64,000 bases of DNA from Leuctra nigra (taxonomy: Eukaryota; Arthropoda; Insecta; Plecoptera; Leuctridae): contig OW203765.1 in assembly GCA_934045905.1 (NCBI GenBank), forward strand, positions 30,785,997 through 30,849,996, written 5' to 3'. Positions 1 to 11,655 of this stretch are shown piece after piece. The translations under genes and the position numbers were made by a program. Within the stretch, counting starts at the first letter, position 1, and every line of letters starts with the position of its first letter. Under the pieces are notes generated by a model. That model was not told the origin of the DNA. It searched no databases and saw only the letters and a program-made list of their open reading frames with translations.

Positions 1-169
1 TTCAGAGCTCAAGACGGGAGGGTAAATGTCGAAGAGGCGATAAGAAGATTAAGACATCGGTGACCTGGCCTGGCACTCAACCGCCATCGACCATGTGGCG
101 GTTCACGGGATCAGAGTGCCAAGCTGTGATCTGGCAACGTCGCAAGACAATGCTCGACTTTATTTATTT
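1..169 (+). other. Possible decayed coding tail, unidentified
   Basis: One plus-strand frame from base 1 reads through about 20 codons (FRAQDGRVNVEEAIRRLRHR) to a TGA near position 61, in a stretch less AT-rich than what follows. It could be the last codons of a mobile-element ORF entering from the left, since the adjacent sequence is repeat. I do not recognise the family, and the length is too short to exclude chance. Confidence 0.2.
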
Positions 170-331
170 ATTGGGCGCAGATGACATGCGCAATAACAAG
201 CTACAGCTGAAGAGGCAAACGGAAGCGAACGGGAATCGTACGGTTCGTCAGAGCGTTTTTTTGAAATTTTGTCTTCCCAGTAAATTATTAAAAAAAAAAC
301 AGATAACGACCCATAACAGCCCTATAGAATA

Positions 332-491
332 ACAGCCTCATGCTCAAAAGAAGTTGCGTCCGCAAGTAGATATTTGCGGGTGTCAGTCCTCAACGCCACA
401 AGACCGTGAGCTAATAATGTTATGGACCGAATCCAGTAGACTCTGGTCACTTGCGTCGATAAATCTGGAAATTCTTTTGAGCATGAGGCTG
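332..491. repeat. Short inverted repeat inside the foldback
   Basis: Bases 332-352 (ACAGCCTCATGCTCAAAAGA...) are the reverse complement of 471-491, with about 118 bp between. It could be a small MITE inserted into the larger element, or an inner part of the foldback structure. Confidence 0.6.
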
Positions 492-500
492 TAAAAGCCC

Positions 501-1023
501 TATCACACTGAGTTGCAACCCGTGTATGGAACCGGCGGTTGGAAAATATGGTTGGCCGCGCATGTGCAGAGACTGAATTTGGTCAACCCACGGGTTGGGT
601 TGAAAAATAGAGAAGTCTCTATTTTTCCGGTTCCAACAATTTGTTGTGGTACCACGTGACGGGAACTTACCAATAGGATGCTATAAATATTAGCTATAAA
701 TCATATTTATCAGATGAATATTTAACTTGAACATGTGTATGGATAAATAGTGCGTATTATTATTAACTTGTACTTACTTAAATATCTTTCTTTCACAAGT
801 AATCACTCTAAATATGAGATTTGGATTGCCGCTGTCAGATTTTGTTATTCTCTATACTTTTATTTTGGTTACTATGGCAACTGCTTTCTGCGCAACTCAT
901 GAGTGTCAATTGTGAACCAACCAACATCAACCCAAACAGTTGCGTGTGATAGGCGGTTGCCTCCTTTTGCAACAAAAGTTTCCATACGCGGGTTCCAACC
1001 GTGGGTTGCAACTCAGTGTGATA
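501..1023. mobile_element. 523-bp MITE, ends TATCACACTGAGTTGCAACC
   Basis: The left end at 501 reads TATCACACTGAGTTGCAACC and the right end at 1023 is its complement. The similarity continues imperfectly inward through GGTTGGAACC-type blocks. The interior has no ORF of note, so it is a non-autonomous terminal-inverted-repeat element lying inside the larger foldback. I cannot assign a superfamily because no clear target-site duplication is visible. Confidence 0.7.
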
Positions 1024-1033
1024 CCCACTTAAG

Positions 1034-1173
1034 GCCCGGTTGTACGATGTCCCGGTTCACTTTAGCCTAAAGTGGACTTTAGCGGTCTAGATGGCTGTGT
1101 TTCATTAGCTGTTGCCATGGTTTCAGGCGATAAGTCCTACTGCTACCTTTATCGGGACTTGGTACAACCGGGC
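1034..1173. mobile_element. 140-bp MITE, ends GCCCGGTTGTAC
   Basis: GCCCGGTTGTAC at 1034-1045 is mirrored by GTACAACCGGGC at 1162-1173, and the flanking bases stay roughly complementary. Short elements with GGCCCGGTTG-type ends are familiar from hemipteran and other insect genomes, which gives weak support for an insect source. There is no coding capacity. Confidence 0.7.
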
Positions 1174-1740
1174 ATAAATATTACCACACACTGGAGTATG
1201 ACCTCTGGTACGACCTCAAAGTGTTAAATACGATGGCATAAATATATTCGAGGTTATAAAGTACTCCAGTGTGCGGCATTATTAAGTCTATTTAGGCTGT
1301 TATGGGTCGTGACGGCATAAATAATGCCACACACTGGAGTATGACCTCTGGTACGACCTCAAAGTGTTAAATACGATGGCATAAATATATTCGAGGTTAT
1401 AAAGTACTCCAGTGTGCGGCATTATTAAGTCTATTTAGGCTGTTATGGGTCGTGACGGCATAAATAATGCCACACACTGGAGTATGACCTCTGGTACGAC
1501 CTCAAAGTGTTAAATACGATGGCATAAATATATTCGAGGTTATAAAGTACTCCAGTGTGCGGCATTATTAAGTCTATTTAGGCTGTTATGGGTCGTGACG
1601 GCATAAATAATGCCACACACTGGAGTATGACCTCTGGTACGACCTCAAAGTGTTAAATACGATGGCATAAATATATTCGAGGTTATAAAGTACTCCAGTG
1701 TGCGGCATTATTAAGTCTATTTAGGCTGTTATGGGTCGTT
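1171..1740 (+). repeat. 143-bp tandem repeat, 4 copies
   Basis: The block beginning GGCATAAATA recurs at 1171, 1314, 1457 and 1600, exactly 143 bp apart. Copies 2-4 look almost identical. Each unit is partly palindromic, opening with CACACTGGAGTA and closing with TACTCCAGTGTG, so each monomer can fold on itself. The last bases of the unit (GGCTGTTATGGGTCGT) match the inner end of the surrounding foldback arms, so the array probably grew from the element's own sequence. Confidence 0.9.
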
Positions 1741-1850
1741 ACTATCTGATTTTTTAAAATTATTTACTGGGAAGACAAAATTTCAACAAAATAAAACGCT
1801 CTGACGAACCGTGCGATTCCCGTTCGCTTCCGTTTGCCTCTGAATTGCGC

Positions 1851-2682
1851 AAACATCGGAGAGCGCAAAAATTAGTGTCCTGTTTGAGAGGCAAAATTAT
1901 CATAAATTTGAGCTGCAAGTTGTAAATTTCTTTGGAGAGCCAACATTTCTACAAGTTACGTAAAACTTTATTTTATTTTGTTGAAGCAAAGAACGTAAAA
2001 AGTCGAACTTGTAACGTATGAGACAATTGTTTAAAATTGATTGGTGGCATTTGATGAACTTATGCTGTTTATCCCCTATTTTACTGTGGTTTATAATAAA
2101 ACACGGAGTTTGAACTTTGTACTTACAAAATTCACCTCAACATTGTTTATTTTCATTTACATCTCGGATTTCACAAATTGCATATTTCCATATAACAATT
2201 ACCCATTTTCCTTATCACACTTTGATTAGCACTTATTGTTTAATTGTCACGGGACAAACAAACTTGACCAGATAGCTGGGAACATTCAGTCGCCAGTTTC
2301 CATAACCATCCACTTCGTATACTTATAGTGTCATTTTAAAGATAATAATTTTATGAATTTCATGTCTCCTTAATAATTCATATATAAATGTTGTGACTTC
2401 TCACTAATAAAAGTACACCACTGGAAACAAAATATGCAAGTTTAAAAACTTAATGTATCTCGGGATTCATGTTCTTTATTCGGATTATTCGCCAGAAACT
2501 ATATTAATAATTCAGGAAAGTTAGACAATAATTACTTCTGAAATTATATTTTTATACTTCGTCCTGTAAATGTCACCATTTGTAATTTAAAACGATAATA
2601 ATTATGAAAGGATTTTTGACGCCAAAATATATTTTTAAAAAATAAGTATTTCTGGAATTGCTGAGAACTGAGGCTTGAAATT
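1851..2682. other. AT-rich stretch, no gene seen
   Basis: Only short chance ORFs occur here. I see no repeat, RNA gene or coding similarity. Confidence 0.6.
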
Positions 2683-2715
2683 GCATCCCACTTCTGCCAC
2701 CATTTGTAATATTCG
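2683..2715 (-). mobile_element. LTR/primer-binding-site-like relic
   Basis: On the minus strand AATATTACAAATGGTG runs into GGCAGAAGTGGGATGC. This resembles the junction between the end of an LTR and the tRNA primer-binding site of insect LTR retrotransposons, where TGG-x-GCAGAAGTGGGAT is common. The same 16 bases AATATTACAAATGGTG recur at 52039-52054 before another such sequence. No LTR pair or gag/pol coding is visible, so this is at most a relic. Confidence 0.35.
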
Positions 2716-3039
2716 TTCCATTCTCTTGAAATGTGTCATTCGACAAATATATAAGAGCCTATAGCCATTGTATGAAATATCATTTAAAATATACGAATAG
2801 CTTAAAATAATTCAAATTTTTATTTTTCCAATTACATTTTTTTTTTAGGGTAAGAGTAAACGATTAGTCAGTCTTGCGGGTCACAAGTCCCAACGGAGTT
2901 TTAATTGTATGTGAAAATTAAAGTGCGTACTTAAATAAGACACACCATCATCTGTTTCCAAGGAAAACATTAAGCACACAAGTATGATATATTCCAGGAT
3001 TCACAGAATTATGACAGCTATTCAAATGCCCTAAAGCTC

Positions 3040-3235
3040 CATGAAAACTAATCCGAAAGCGGGACGCATTTTCAACTCTTTCCTCCGGCAAGAGACGGTA
3101 ATAGTCGACGACAACGCCGCCCACGCACAGTCGCATCTAATCACAGTGTTGCCAGGTGTCTGGCGCCGGCACCATGTTGCCACGTCGGGACTGACAGGCG
3201 CCACTATCAGGCAACCAAAGCTGTCTTCATGAATG
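3040..3235. other. GC-richer, CpG-containing patch
   Basis: This patch is clearly richer in G+C and CpG than its flanks and contains GGCGCCGGCACC and CTGGCAACACTG (minus strand). Both strands have short open frames (62-63 codons) without recognisable similarity. It could be part of an exon, a promoter or an old repeat. I see no TATA box or convincing splice sites. Confidence 0.25.
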
Positions 3236-4196
3236 TCAGACTTGGAAAGAGATTAGTTTTTTAGAAGAGAAAATAGAAATCTTCATGAAGAAAAGTCGCT
3301 TTGAATAGTCTAATTAAAATTACCTTGTCTCTTTCGTTGTAAGTCATTTTTGACTGGAAGTGCTGTATTTTTTCTATTGAAATAAAAATACAGAAAAGAA
3401 AATATACCTAAACAAATCATTAATCTGAAAATAAGAAATTAGGATTAAGATTTCCGAAATAAAGATTTGTAGCTTAATACTTAAACTACAAATTGTGTAG
3501 CTTAATGATCGCTGTCAAAACCATTGTACAATCTTAATAAATAATTGATTTAGCTTTTAGAATGATTTTGACAGCCAAACAAGGCAGAAGGTTCTGCCAA
3601 CTAAAATTATTTTTGTTTCAGCTTTCATAATACATAATAAAATTTTAAAACACTCGCGCTCTTGCTGCAAACTCAATGAACTAAAAAGTCCTATTTGACC
3701 ATCTGCTTAATTTCCACGCAGTGTTATTGCGATATCTTTTATAAATGTGAAACAAAACTGAAAAACATTTCGTTTTCCGTTCCTTCTTAATCAAGCCAAT
3801 TAATTTGCAAATGTGACAATTTAAATACGAATATTAAAGAGATGAAGTACATAGATTAAATTTCTATTTCAGAATCACTCCAATCAAACACAAATTACCC
3901 CCTCCCCTACCCCAAACCACCATTTAACAAAACTCTGGTTGGTTTAAAAGTGTAAATGGCTCACAGCTCGTAAAATTAAGTTAATTTAGACATGTTTGTA
4001 AATTGATTAATAATTGCTAAAACCTAGAGATGCGCAAATTGAGCCACTATCATTTTGCCTGAATCCATAATCAATTAATAGGACCAAAGCGTTGATGAGC
4101 TAGCCTTCGTATTGCATGCGAATTTATATTCACTGCAAGCTGGTGTTTAAAGAAATTCGAAAAATATTTCAAAACAAGCTCAAAATGTCAGTAAAA
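3236..4196. other. AT-rich stretch with one small inverted repeat
   Basis: There is no gene here. GCTGTCAAAACCATT at 3511-3525 is nearly mirrored by AATGATTTTGACAGCC at 3561-3576, a possible very short MITE of about 66 bp. Confidence 0.45.
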
Positions 4197-5535
4197 TGTA
4201 AACTAGGAAAACGCTCAGTGTAACGCGTTGATAAGCGAGCACGGGTACGTGCAAATTCTCGAACCGGAAATGCGTACACAACGCACAGAAAACATATACA
4301 TCCATATGGAATTGATTATGATATCAACTTAAAAGTGTATGCTTTTCATCGAAACTTTAAAATAGCATCTAAGCACCTGGTTCATAAAGCAAATCAGAAT
4401 CAATTTTCAATTGGCACTGGAAAACATTCATTTCGATACTTCATTACTGACAGATATTAAAAATGTAAATAACTTCATACGTTCTTAACTGATTGGGATG
4501 AAATTTTGTAAAATAAGAGACAATATTGGTCTTAATGATCATGCAAAATATGAGTTTGATCAGAATTATCGAAGACCGTTTTCATTTTTCAGCCTATCAG
4601 GAGATATTTATTTAAATTTTAACCAATGAATCTGAGTAACGCGTTGATGAGCGAGCACGGATACGCGCAACACCTCGAACCGAAATTCTGTCTATCGAAA
4701 ATGTCATTAAAAGCCAATAATTCTAAAATTTCGCCACAGATTTGTATAGAAATCTCAAAACATTCCTAAAATATTGGTCCAAATAACCATGCAAAGCTTT
4801 AAGTTGATCAATTGAACCTTTATGATTGAACTGTTCCGTGTTAATTTTCAAAAATCACAGGATCTCCTTCAAAAAATATACCTGAGACCACTCATATGAT
4901 ATAAGTGTGTCTACACAATATCAGATCGACTGTTGAACGGTCATTATCAGTTTCATTTGCGTTTGAAAGTTTCTGCTCTAACTACCTTGCCTTGAACTGA
5001 AGAGTCGAAGTCGCCGTGAATTTGACAGCCAACACGCTAATAGTCCGTAAAATGTCAATAACGTTTGGATTTAAACACAGATTAGTATGAAAATTGTCAA
5101 AAATGCAGATAATGTTGGACCCAACCATCATGCGAAGTTATAAGTTGATCGTTCAATCGGTTATAGTTTAAATTTCTAAAAACACAGGAAAGATGGTTTT
5201 AAATTTTAACCAATGGGAGGATTTGGCTGAAACTTTGTTTGATTGGGTACAATGTTGGGGGTAATGACTTGTCAAAATTTCAATTTGATCAAAACAACCA
5301 ATCGAAAGTTAATTTTTTTTAAATTTGAACCAATCAATGGATTTCAAAAAAATTAGGGTCTGCAACAATCAGAAATGTTACGTACATGTGTGCAAAATTT
5401 CAGCTCGATCGAAGAAAAACTCTGACCTGTATATCGTCAGTAACAGAAAAAAAAAAAAACAAACAAAAAAAAAACAGAGGTCCGTGCCAAAAGAGCCAAA
5501 TGGAGACGCTCGCTTCGCTCGCTCAATAACTCCTG
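4197..5535 (+). repeat. Long degenerate repeat (family C), copy 1
   Basis: The head motif is GGAAAACGCTC followed by AACGCGTTGATAAGCGAGC at about 4208-4240; a second head-like block occurs at 4632-4690. The tail is GCTCGCTTCGCTCGCTCAAT at 5508-5527. Between them a loose phrase recurs at roughly 110-200 bp spacing: an AT-rich AATTTTG segment, a CAATGTTGG-like word, ACCATGCAAA, then TTTGAGTTGATCGG-like bases. Related copies lie at 12690-13213 and, on the minus strand, 50955-51224, so it is a dispersed repeat. The class is unknown and no ORF is maintained. Confidence 0.65.
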
Positions 5536-5693
5536 AAGCTACTTTTCGATTTGTCGGTAATGTCTTGAAATCTCCTAACATGCTGGTCACAATGACCATG
5601 CAAAAACTGAATTTGATTGGACAAACGGTTCATTCCAAGACCTTCAGCTTCTCTTTCCCGATATCCAGTCATATTTCAACCAATCTAGTTCTT

Positions 5694-5909
5694 GTTCAAA
5701 AAGTGGCAAATTATAAAACGGCATTTGAACGAAACGGATTGGCTGCTGGTCAGGTTCATTGACAATCAATCATTGTTATTATCAATGAAATCAGAGCTCA
5801 CCTACTAGAGGTAGATAACGAGTAGTAGACTTCATCTGATGATGCCATCACATTTTTTTTCAGACAGTCCATTCCTTTCAAATACCGTTTTATGAATTGT
5901 CGAGTGTAC
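5694..5909 (-). mobile_element. MITE family B, copy 1
   Basis: An element of about 215 bp with inverted ends built on GTACACTCG and AATTCATAAAACGGTATTTG; the 5909 end is the better preserved. The core contains AGAGCTCACCTACTAGAG and TGATGATGCCATCACA. It is close to the copy at 13286-13487 and the partial copy at 63745-63897, and more distantly related to family A (46108, 47763, 57083). Here and at 13286 it lies soon after a family C repeat. Confidence 0.7.
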
Positions 5910-8900
5910 CACCGGCATGACATTAGTAGTGGTATGTGTGGAATTTCATATCTATTGGTGGTACGGTGTGACCTTGGCATTGCCTAAAAAAACAAAAAGA
6001 ACGACCAGAGATAGTGCCATGAAATGTGTTGACGCTCGCTACGCTAACGAAATTAATAATGCATTTTCATAAAGCATTGCATAAACACTAGAAAACACTT
6101 ATTGAAGCTAGAAAGAGCTAAGCTAGTATTCGAAATCCATGGTGGGAAATTAATAGATAATCTTAGAGATGACAACTTTTGTAAAATCTTAGCGCGAACC
6201 GTAATGGGAAATGGCACAAAATATATACATACACTGTCTCAGCCCAGAACTCAATAGATTAGTTTCGTCCCCGACAAAGGAACTCAAAATGTCAAGTCTT
6301 GTGAAACTACGAAAGACAAAATTTTTCTCTTAAGAGAAGGAAAATATGATAGTGTCTTGATAGTGTCTTGATTATGTTTTAATTTTAATTGACAAATAAA
6401 TTTAATTGGTGTATTTCGAAGAAGTCCATTGTAACACAATCAATGTTTCAGTTAAAATCAGTATAATAGTTGTTAGTAATTTAATTAAAGTACTTTGACA
6501 TAACACGCGATAAATAAAATGCTCTAAATAACTAATTGAATTGTGCAATGCGAGGAAGATAATTAAAACACGTAATTAAAATATTCATGGGAACAAAATT
6601 CTAATTCAATCTTACGGAATAACCTTTAGTTGAAAACTATCCAATTAAAGCCAGTCTTGACAATTATATGTATCTTAATCTTATCCAAGTCATCCAACAG
6701 ATATCCCCCGTGCGTGTATGTACTGGTGCAACCATTCCATTTCGTTTAAATACATTTTTTGCTTCCAAGTGGGACGATTTATATGTAATTACTTCTTAAT
6801 TTTCTTTATACAAAATGGAATCTTTACCTATACTTTAGAATTTCCTTCTTTATTAACATTGTACGTAATAGAAAATGCTGAAGAGAATATTCAAGCGAAC
6901 ATAAATCCTTTTTAAAACACTAATTGAATTAAGTACCTACATACAATTTAAAATAGCAACGTTGCATCAAAGATATTTAATTTAATTAGTATTTGTATTA
7001 TGGAACTAATTTCAAAAATAGTAATTCTTAGATGATTAAAATCGTTGCAGTTTAGGTGCTTGCTTTCTCCCTCCTTTCCTCTTTCCATTCACTACTCTAG
7101 CCATATCGGAAAATGCATAAGTGTGTTTACGTACACATAATTCGTAATTAATTACAAGCTTAAGCAAATCTTTTGAGAACTATGAACTGTGTTCAGAGAA
7201 AAGCAAACGAAACTTCTTTATTGTACTTGTCTAGATCCGTGGGTGGAAAACGTTATTACTTTATTTCCCAGGGAATTGCGACTTCTCGAAGAACTGTAAA
7301 TGAGAAGATGGAATATGAGATTCTATTGTTAAATAATTGAAACTAAATTACAATCTGTGATTGGAATGTTTTAAAATCAAATTGGTTTCGTTGATTGACA
7401 TCGTTCGGAAAATATATTTTCCCGCAAGCTTTGTATTGTTTGATGATATCATTTTCTTCCATTAGAACAAAGAAATATCAATCTATTGACGGCTGTCAAT
7501 AAAACTTGGTTGACCTAAAAATATTTCAATTAAGAAATGGGGTTTAATAACAAAATAATAATAAACTTAGAAATCTGGATCACTTAATCTACTGATGATC
7601 ATTAAATTATTTGAAAGTGTTTATTTAATATAAACTCCCAGCTCGATATTGTTTATTTATTTAAATATTCATAACTTAGTACATTTTATAAATGGAATAA
7701 TAAACTACTTGTTTAACATGATACTTTATTTAAGCTTTATTCAAAGTAGATTTTGAGCAAAGTATTACACAATTTTAAAATTTAATTTATGTTCTATTAT
7801 AACACTTAAATAGGTACACTTGTTTGTATTTACAAGTTTGCACAGCTTTTAGGCTGTTAAGTGTACACTTGAAGCAAAAATATTAAACATGAAGGTAATA
7901 CAATCTTTAAAATACTTTTGACAGCTCGAATGCTATTTAAAACCCAAGAAACAACGATATATGAAGATTAAATCGTCCTCTTGTGTAACAGATTCTACTT
8001 CCGTCAAAAGATGAGATAAACTTCATACAGAATATTATATCGAATCCATGAAAACGCTCTCTTTTAAACGGCGTGTGTTTTCCTAATTACAACTTCATAA
8101 AACAGTGAACAGACTTTCACGATTTCCCCATTATCTCAAACCCACCTTAGACCTTTGTTTCACCAACTCAATTTAAAAACAGACGCCTTTGTTTTCCTAC
8201 CATCAAAGATTCCACGCGTGTAGCATTTGAAAAAGACTACACGATATTATCTTATGATTTAGTCTCCTCTTTTCACAGACTCCATGGTCCAGAGATAACT
8301 CAAAGAGTGGAGTGCCATCATTGGGACTTGTCACGCCAGCTGAGATTTCAAACAAAGAAAATATTTACTCCGTTTAAAGAGATGGTTTTGAGCTCTGAGT
8401 TTCTCTTTAAGTGGAAACTGCTTAACTGTTCTGAAACCCAAAAATAATGGATATTTTTTTGAATTAATCTCAAGATCAAGAGATACTAAACAGAAACACA
8501 TGGTACCTAAGTAAAAGCAAAAACATAATACCCAAATTAAAGTACCTATTTAGTTTGAGTTTAGTGTACGGAGCAAGCTATGAGTGTAACAACATTACAT
8601 TTTCATACATTTATTACTTATTAGTAAACGTTGGATCTAGTCTTGACAGAATCAAAATTCAAAATATTATTCAATTGAAATTCAATCTGAATAAATATTT
8701 AAAAAAATATCATAGTACCTTTGCTTGCCGGGTTTTGAATTTCGAACCTTTCTATTTCAACCAAAGGAGGGCAGGAAATAAAAATATTTGCCGAATATTG
8801 TTTATTCTGTGATTGCAACAACGGCACTTTGCCTAATTTAATCGGTCCTTTAAGAATACCAAATTATAATGAAGTAGGAACTCATTTCTACTAATGAGTA

Positions 8901-9370
8901 ATTTTCAACAAATTTTCAACAGGTTCACAACCACACAACACACAAAGTACAGGTAAGGGGTTTAAACATATTTTAAACTCTTTCATACGAATTTTTAGCG
9001 CATTCGTAGCGATCTACACTAAATGTTTTAAAACTTTTTCTATGGAACCATGAACAATAAAAAAATCACTTGCCAATTCCATGGAAAATGAACTGTAAAA
9101 ACATTATACGAGTAATATGTGTTTTCGTAACAAAACACCAGTCTATTACATTTAATCTTCTAAAACCATCTACTGGCCATTGTAGGTATTTTTGTTTCTC
9201 TTATACTCCCTTAATGCATCTCCCTTCATCATTTACTCCAAATTTGCTGTTATTTTTGTTCGTTTGTACAGACTCATCAAGAAAATATCAACACATGGTT
9301 CAATTCTCAGTTCAGAAAATTAACTTATTAGAAATGACGAATTTTCGTATTATTAAGTTTCTTATTAAAG
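5910..9370. other. AT-rich gene-free stretch
   Basis: The open frames here are short, AT-driven and unlike known proteins, including those of 65, 85 and 117 codons at 6718, 8555 and 9070. A GACGCTCGCTACGCT word at about 6030 resembles the family C tail. Nothing else is supported. Confidence 0.55.
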
Positions 9371-9761
9371 TTTTTTTTTTTTTTTTTTTTATTGATACAC
9401 AATATAATACATTTAAATTATAACAAAAACATAGAGAACACCACAAAGCCACGAGGGCTCATCTGTGGAACGCTAGATACCAAAACAAAATATAGTCACA
9501 TCGTCAATGGTCTTGTGCACATAGCAATAACATAATATGAAAAACAATCAAGAAAATAGTACAATTAAACTTAATAAAATTAAAGTAAGAAAAATCCAAC
9601 CGCGTGATTAACAGCGCAGAAATCACAAATTAACACATTTACAGAAATAAGTTTGATACAAAATAAGACAAAAAAGTACATAAAAAACTGCGTGAAAGGA
9701 GAACCTTTCCCATTTATTCACCTAAAGCAATTTTACAATATATGAAACACGATTCCCTACA

Positions 9762-10709
9762 TCAAGTTAAGTCTGCAAGATTTTCTAGAAGCCATTTTTT
9801 AACACATAATTTGACTGATCTGTACTTATCAAGTGATGCAATGTTATTGGGTATTTGGTTAAAAATAAAAGGGATTAAATATCCAAGTGTCCTCTTTCCA
9901 TTTTTGTTTCTGTATGCCGGAATAATAAATTTTTCTTTATTTCTCAAGCGTGCATTCATAGTATCGTCCAAATGCCTTTTTTTATAATCGTCAATATAAT
10001 AATATTTTAAGATTAGTCTATATAAAAATAACTCAGCAAGCGGCAACAAATGTAATTCTAAATATATTTCGTTAATAAGGTTATAATTTTTTAGGAGGTT
10101 GGGAGGTGCAATTGACTTTATAATTTTATCTTGTATTTTGGAAACCTTCTTAATAAAATACTCCGATGAACTACCCCAAGCCAACAGTCCATAGGACATA
10201 ATTGACTCAGCTAAAGCATGATAGAGAGTTTTCCTTAAGCCAAAGGGCAAGTAATACTTTACATTAAATAAGGCATAAGCAACCGACCGTAATCGGCTGC
10301 AAATTGAATTGATGTGTAGTTGCCATGTAAAAAATCTATCTATTTTTACACCCAAATAAGTATGACTCTCGACACTTTCAATAATATCAGTGCAATTGAA
10401 ACAACTCCAATTAATTACCCTATGCAAACATTCATATGAATGAGAAACAATCTTTACATTAACATCTCTGTTTCTATTTAATGGAGAGCAGATATGCATG
10501 ATTTTAGTCTTACTGGAGTTACATATTAAATTGTGATCATGCGTCCAACGGAGAACATTTGAAAAATCCAATTGCAACGTAGCTCTTGCACTTTCTAGAT
10601 GGGGATGGGCAGCAACCAGAACTGTGTCATCGGCATACATGTAAATACGACAATTGGAAACACAACTAAACATTTCATTAACATAAATTAGGTAAAGAGT
10701 GGGACCCAA
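9762..10709 (-). pseudogene. LINE reverse transcriptase, C-terminal fragment
   Basis: This 315-codon frame continues the reverse transcriptase of the upstream fragment. It starts in the block after the GVPQGS motif (LGPTLYLIYVNE-like) and carries the catalytic YADD at about residues 25-28, then the thumb and C-terminal part typical of CR1/Jockey-group LINEs (SHTYLGVKID, MSYGLLAWGSS). It overlaps the previous frame by about 30 bp. One extra T in a five-T run at about 10708-10712 explains the frame change, so this copy cannot make a complete RT. The product would have reverse-transcribed the element RNA at a nicked chromosomal target. Confidence 0.85.
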
Positions 10710-11655
10710 AAATCGAGCCTTGGGGCACCCCAGATGTATTCTCCGCTAAGTGACTGGAGCATTCACCCATTGTTACTCGAAAGGTCCTACCACCTAAATA
10801 ACTTTTGAACCAATTTAGTAGCGGACCTCTGACACCAATTCGATCCAAGGCCTTAATCATTTTTTTATGGTTTATTGTATCAAAGGCTTTAGAGAAATCT
10901 ATAAAAAGAGCTACTATATGATTATTTTCGTTAAGATTTGAGTTTACAAAATCTGAAAATTTGATTAAAATATCGGACGTACTTTTCCCTCTTTGAAAGC
11001 CAAACTGGTTATCACTAATAATTCTGTATTTTTCTAGGTATTCAACTAATTTATTAGCAATACAACGCTCCATAACTTTCTCAATTGAAGGCAACAATGA
11101 AATTGGTCTGTAATTAGAGAAAATTAAGTGATCACCCTTTTTAAACACAGGCTTAACAATGGATTGTTTTAGTTGTTGTGGAATTACACCAGAATCCAAC
11201 GTCGCATTTATTAGCTTCGCCAACACAGGACTGATTACATCAGCTAAATGTTTCAAATCTCGTACACGAAACCTATCACATCCAGGTGCTTTATTGGAGG
11301 TCATCTCAGAAATAATAACGAATACACTGTCTTCGGTCACGCGAGGCATGTACATCGACTGTAATTGAATGCAAGTTTGAGAATTATTTACCAGGGTTTG
11401 TATTTCGCATTTGTGTTCCAAGGAAGCAACATCCCTCACAAATGACCTTGCAAATTCACTTACAATGACATCGGCGGAATGTTTCCTCCCCATATATTGC
11501 CCTATAATCTCATCTACCGACTTTTGTTTACTTTTACCCAGCAACATATTCATTTTCTGCCAAGTAAGTTTTAAATCGCCTTTGACCCGTTCAAACTCAT
11601 TTTTATAAAACTTTATTTTCGCAATATTGATCTCTTTTCTGACTTGGGATCTCAA
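10678..11655 (-). pseudogene. LINE reverse transcriptase, N-terminal fragment
   Basis: A 325-residue frame. Residues 1-60 are a basic linker usually found between endonuclease and RT (KLRSQVRKEINIAKIKFYK). RT motifs follow: KAPGCDR at about 122, NYRPISLLP at 181, FGFQRGKST at 218, motif A FIDFSKAFDT with the catalytic Asp at about 253, and GVPQGS at 309-314, after which the frame is lost. The linker frame stays open slightly upstream without an ATG (RHSFARTYKK), so the apparent start is not a true one. The endonuclease that should precede it is deleted, with the breakpoint near 11680. Family identity is secure; clade assignment within CR1/Jockey is inference. Confidence 0.85.

Larger units (their letters stand above)
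170..1850. repeat. Composite foldback element with nested MITEs
   Basis: Bases 211-322 and 1723-1841 are reverse complements: the left arm starts GAGGCAAACGGAAGCGAACG and the right arm ends in its complement, and both inner ends carry ACGACCCATAACAGCC. Weaker similarity continues outward to about 170. Inside are a 523-bp inverted-repeat element, a 140-bp inverted-repeat element and four copies of a 143-bp unit, listed separately. No transposase is visible, so this is a non-autonomous DNA element or foldback that collected insertions. The arm match is directly visible; the class is inferred. Confidence 0.7.

Noticed and set aside
1171..1740. CRISPR array
   Set aside because: The 143-bp units are contiguous without variable spacers, and the DNA is eukaryotic.
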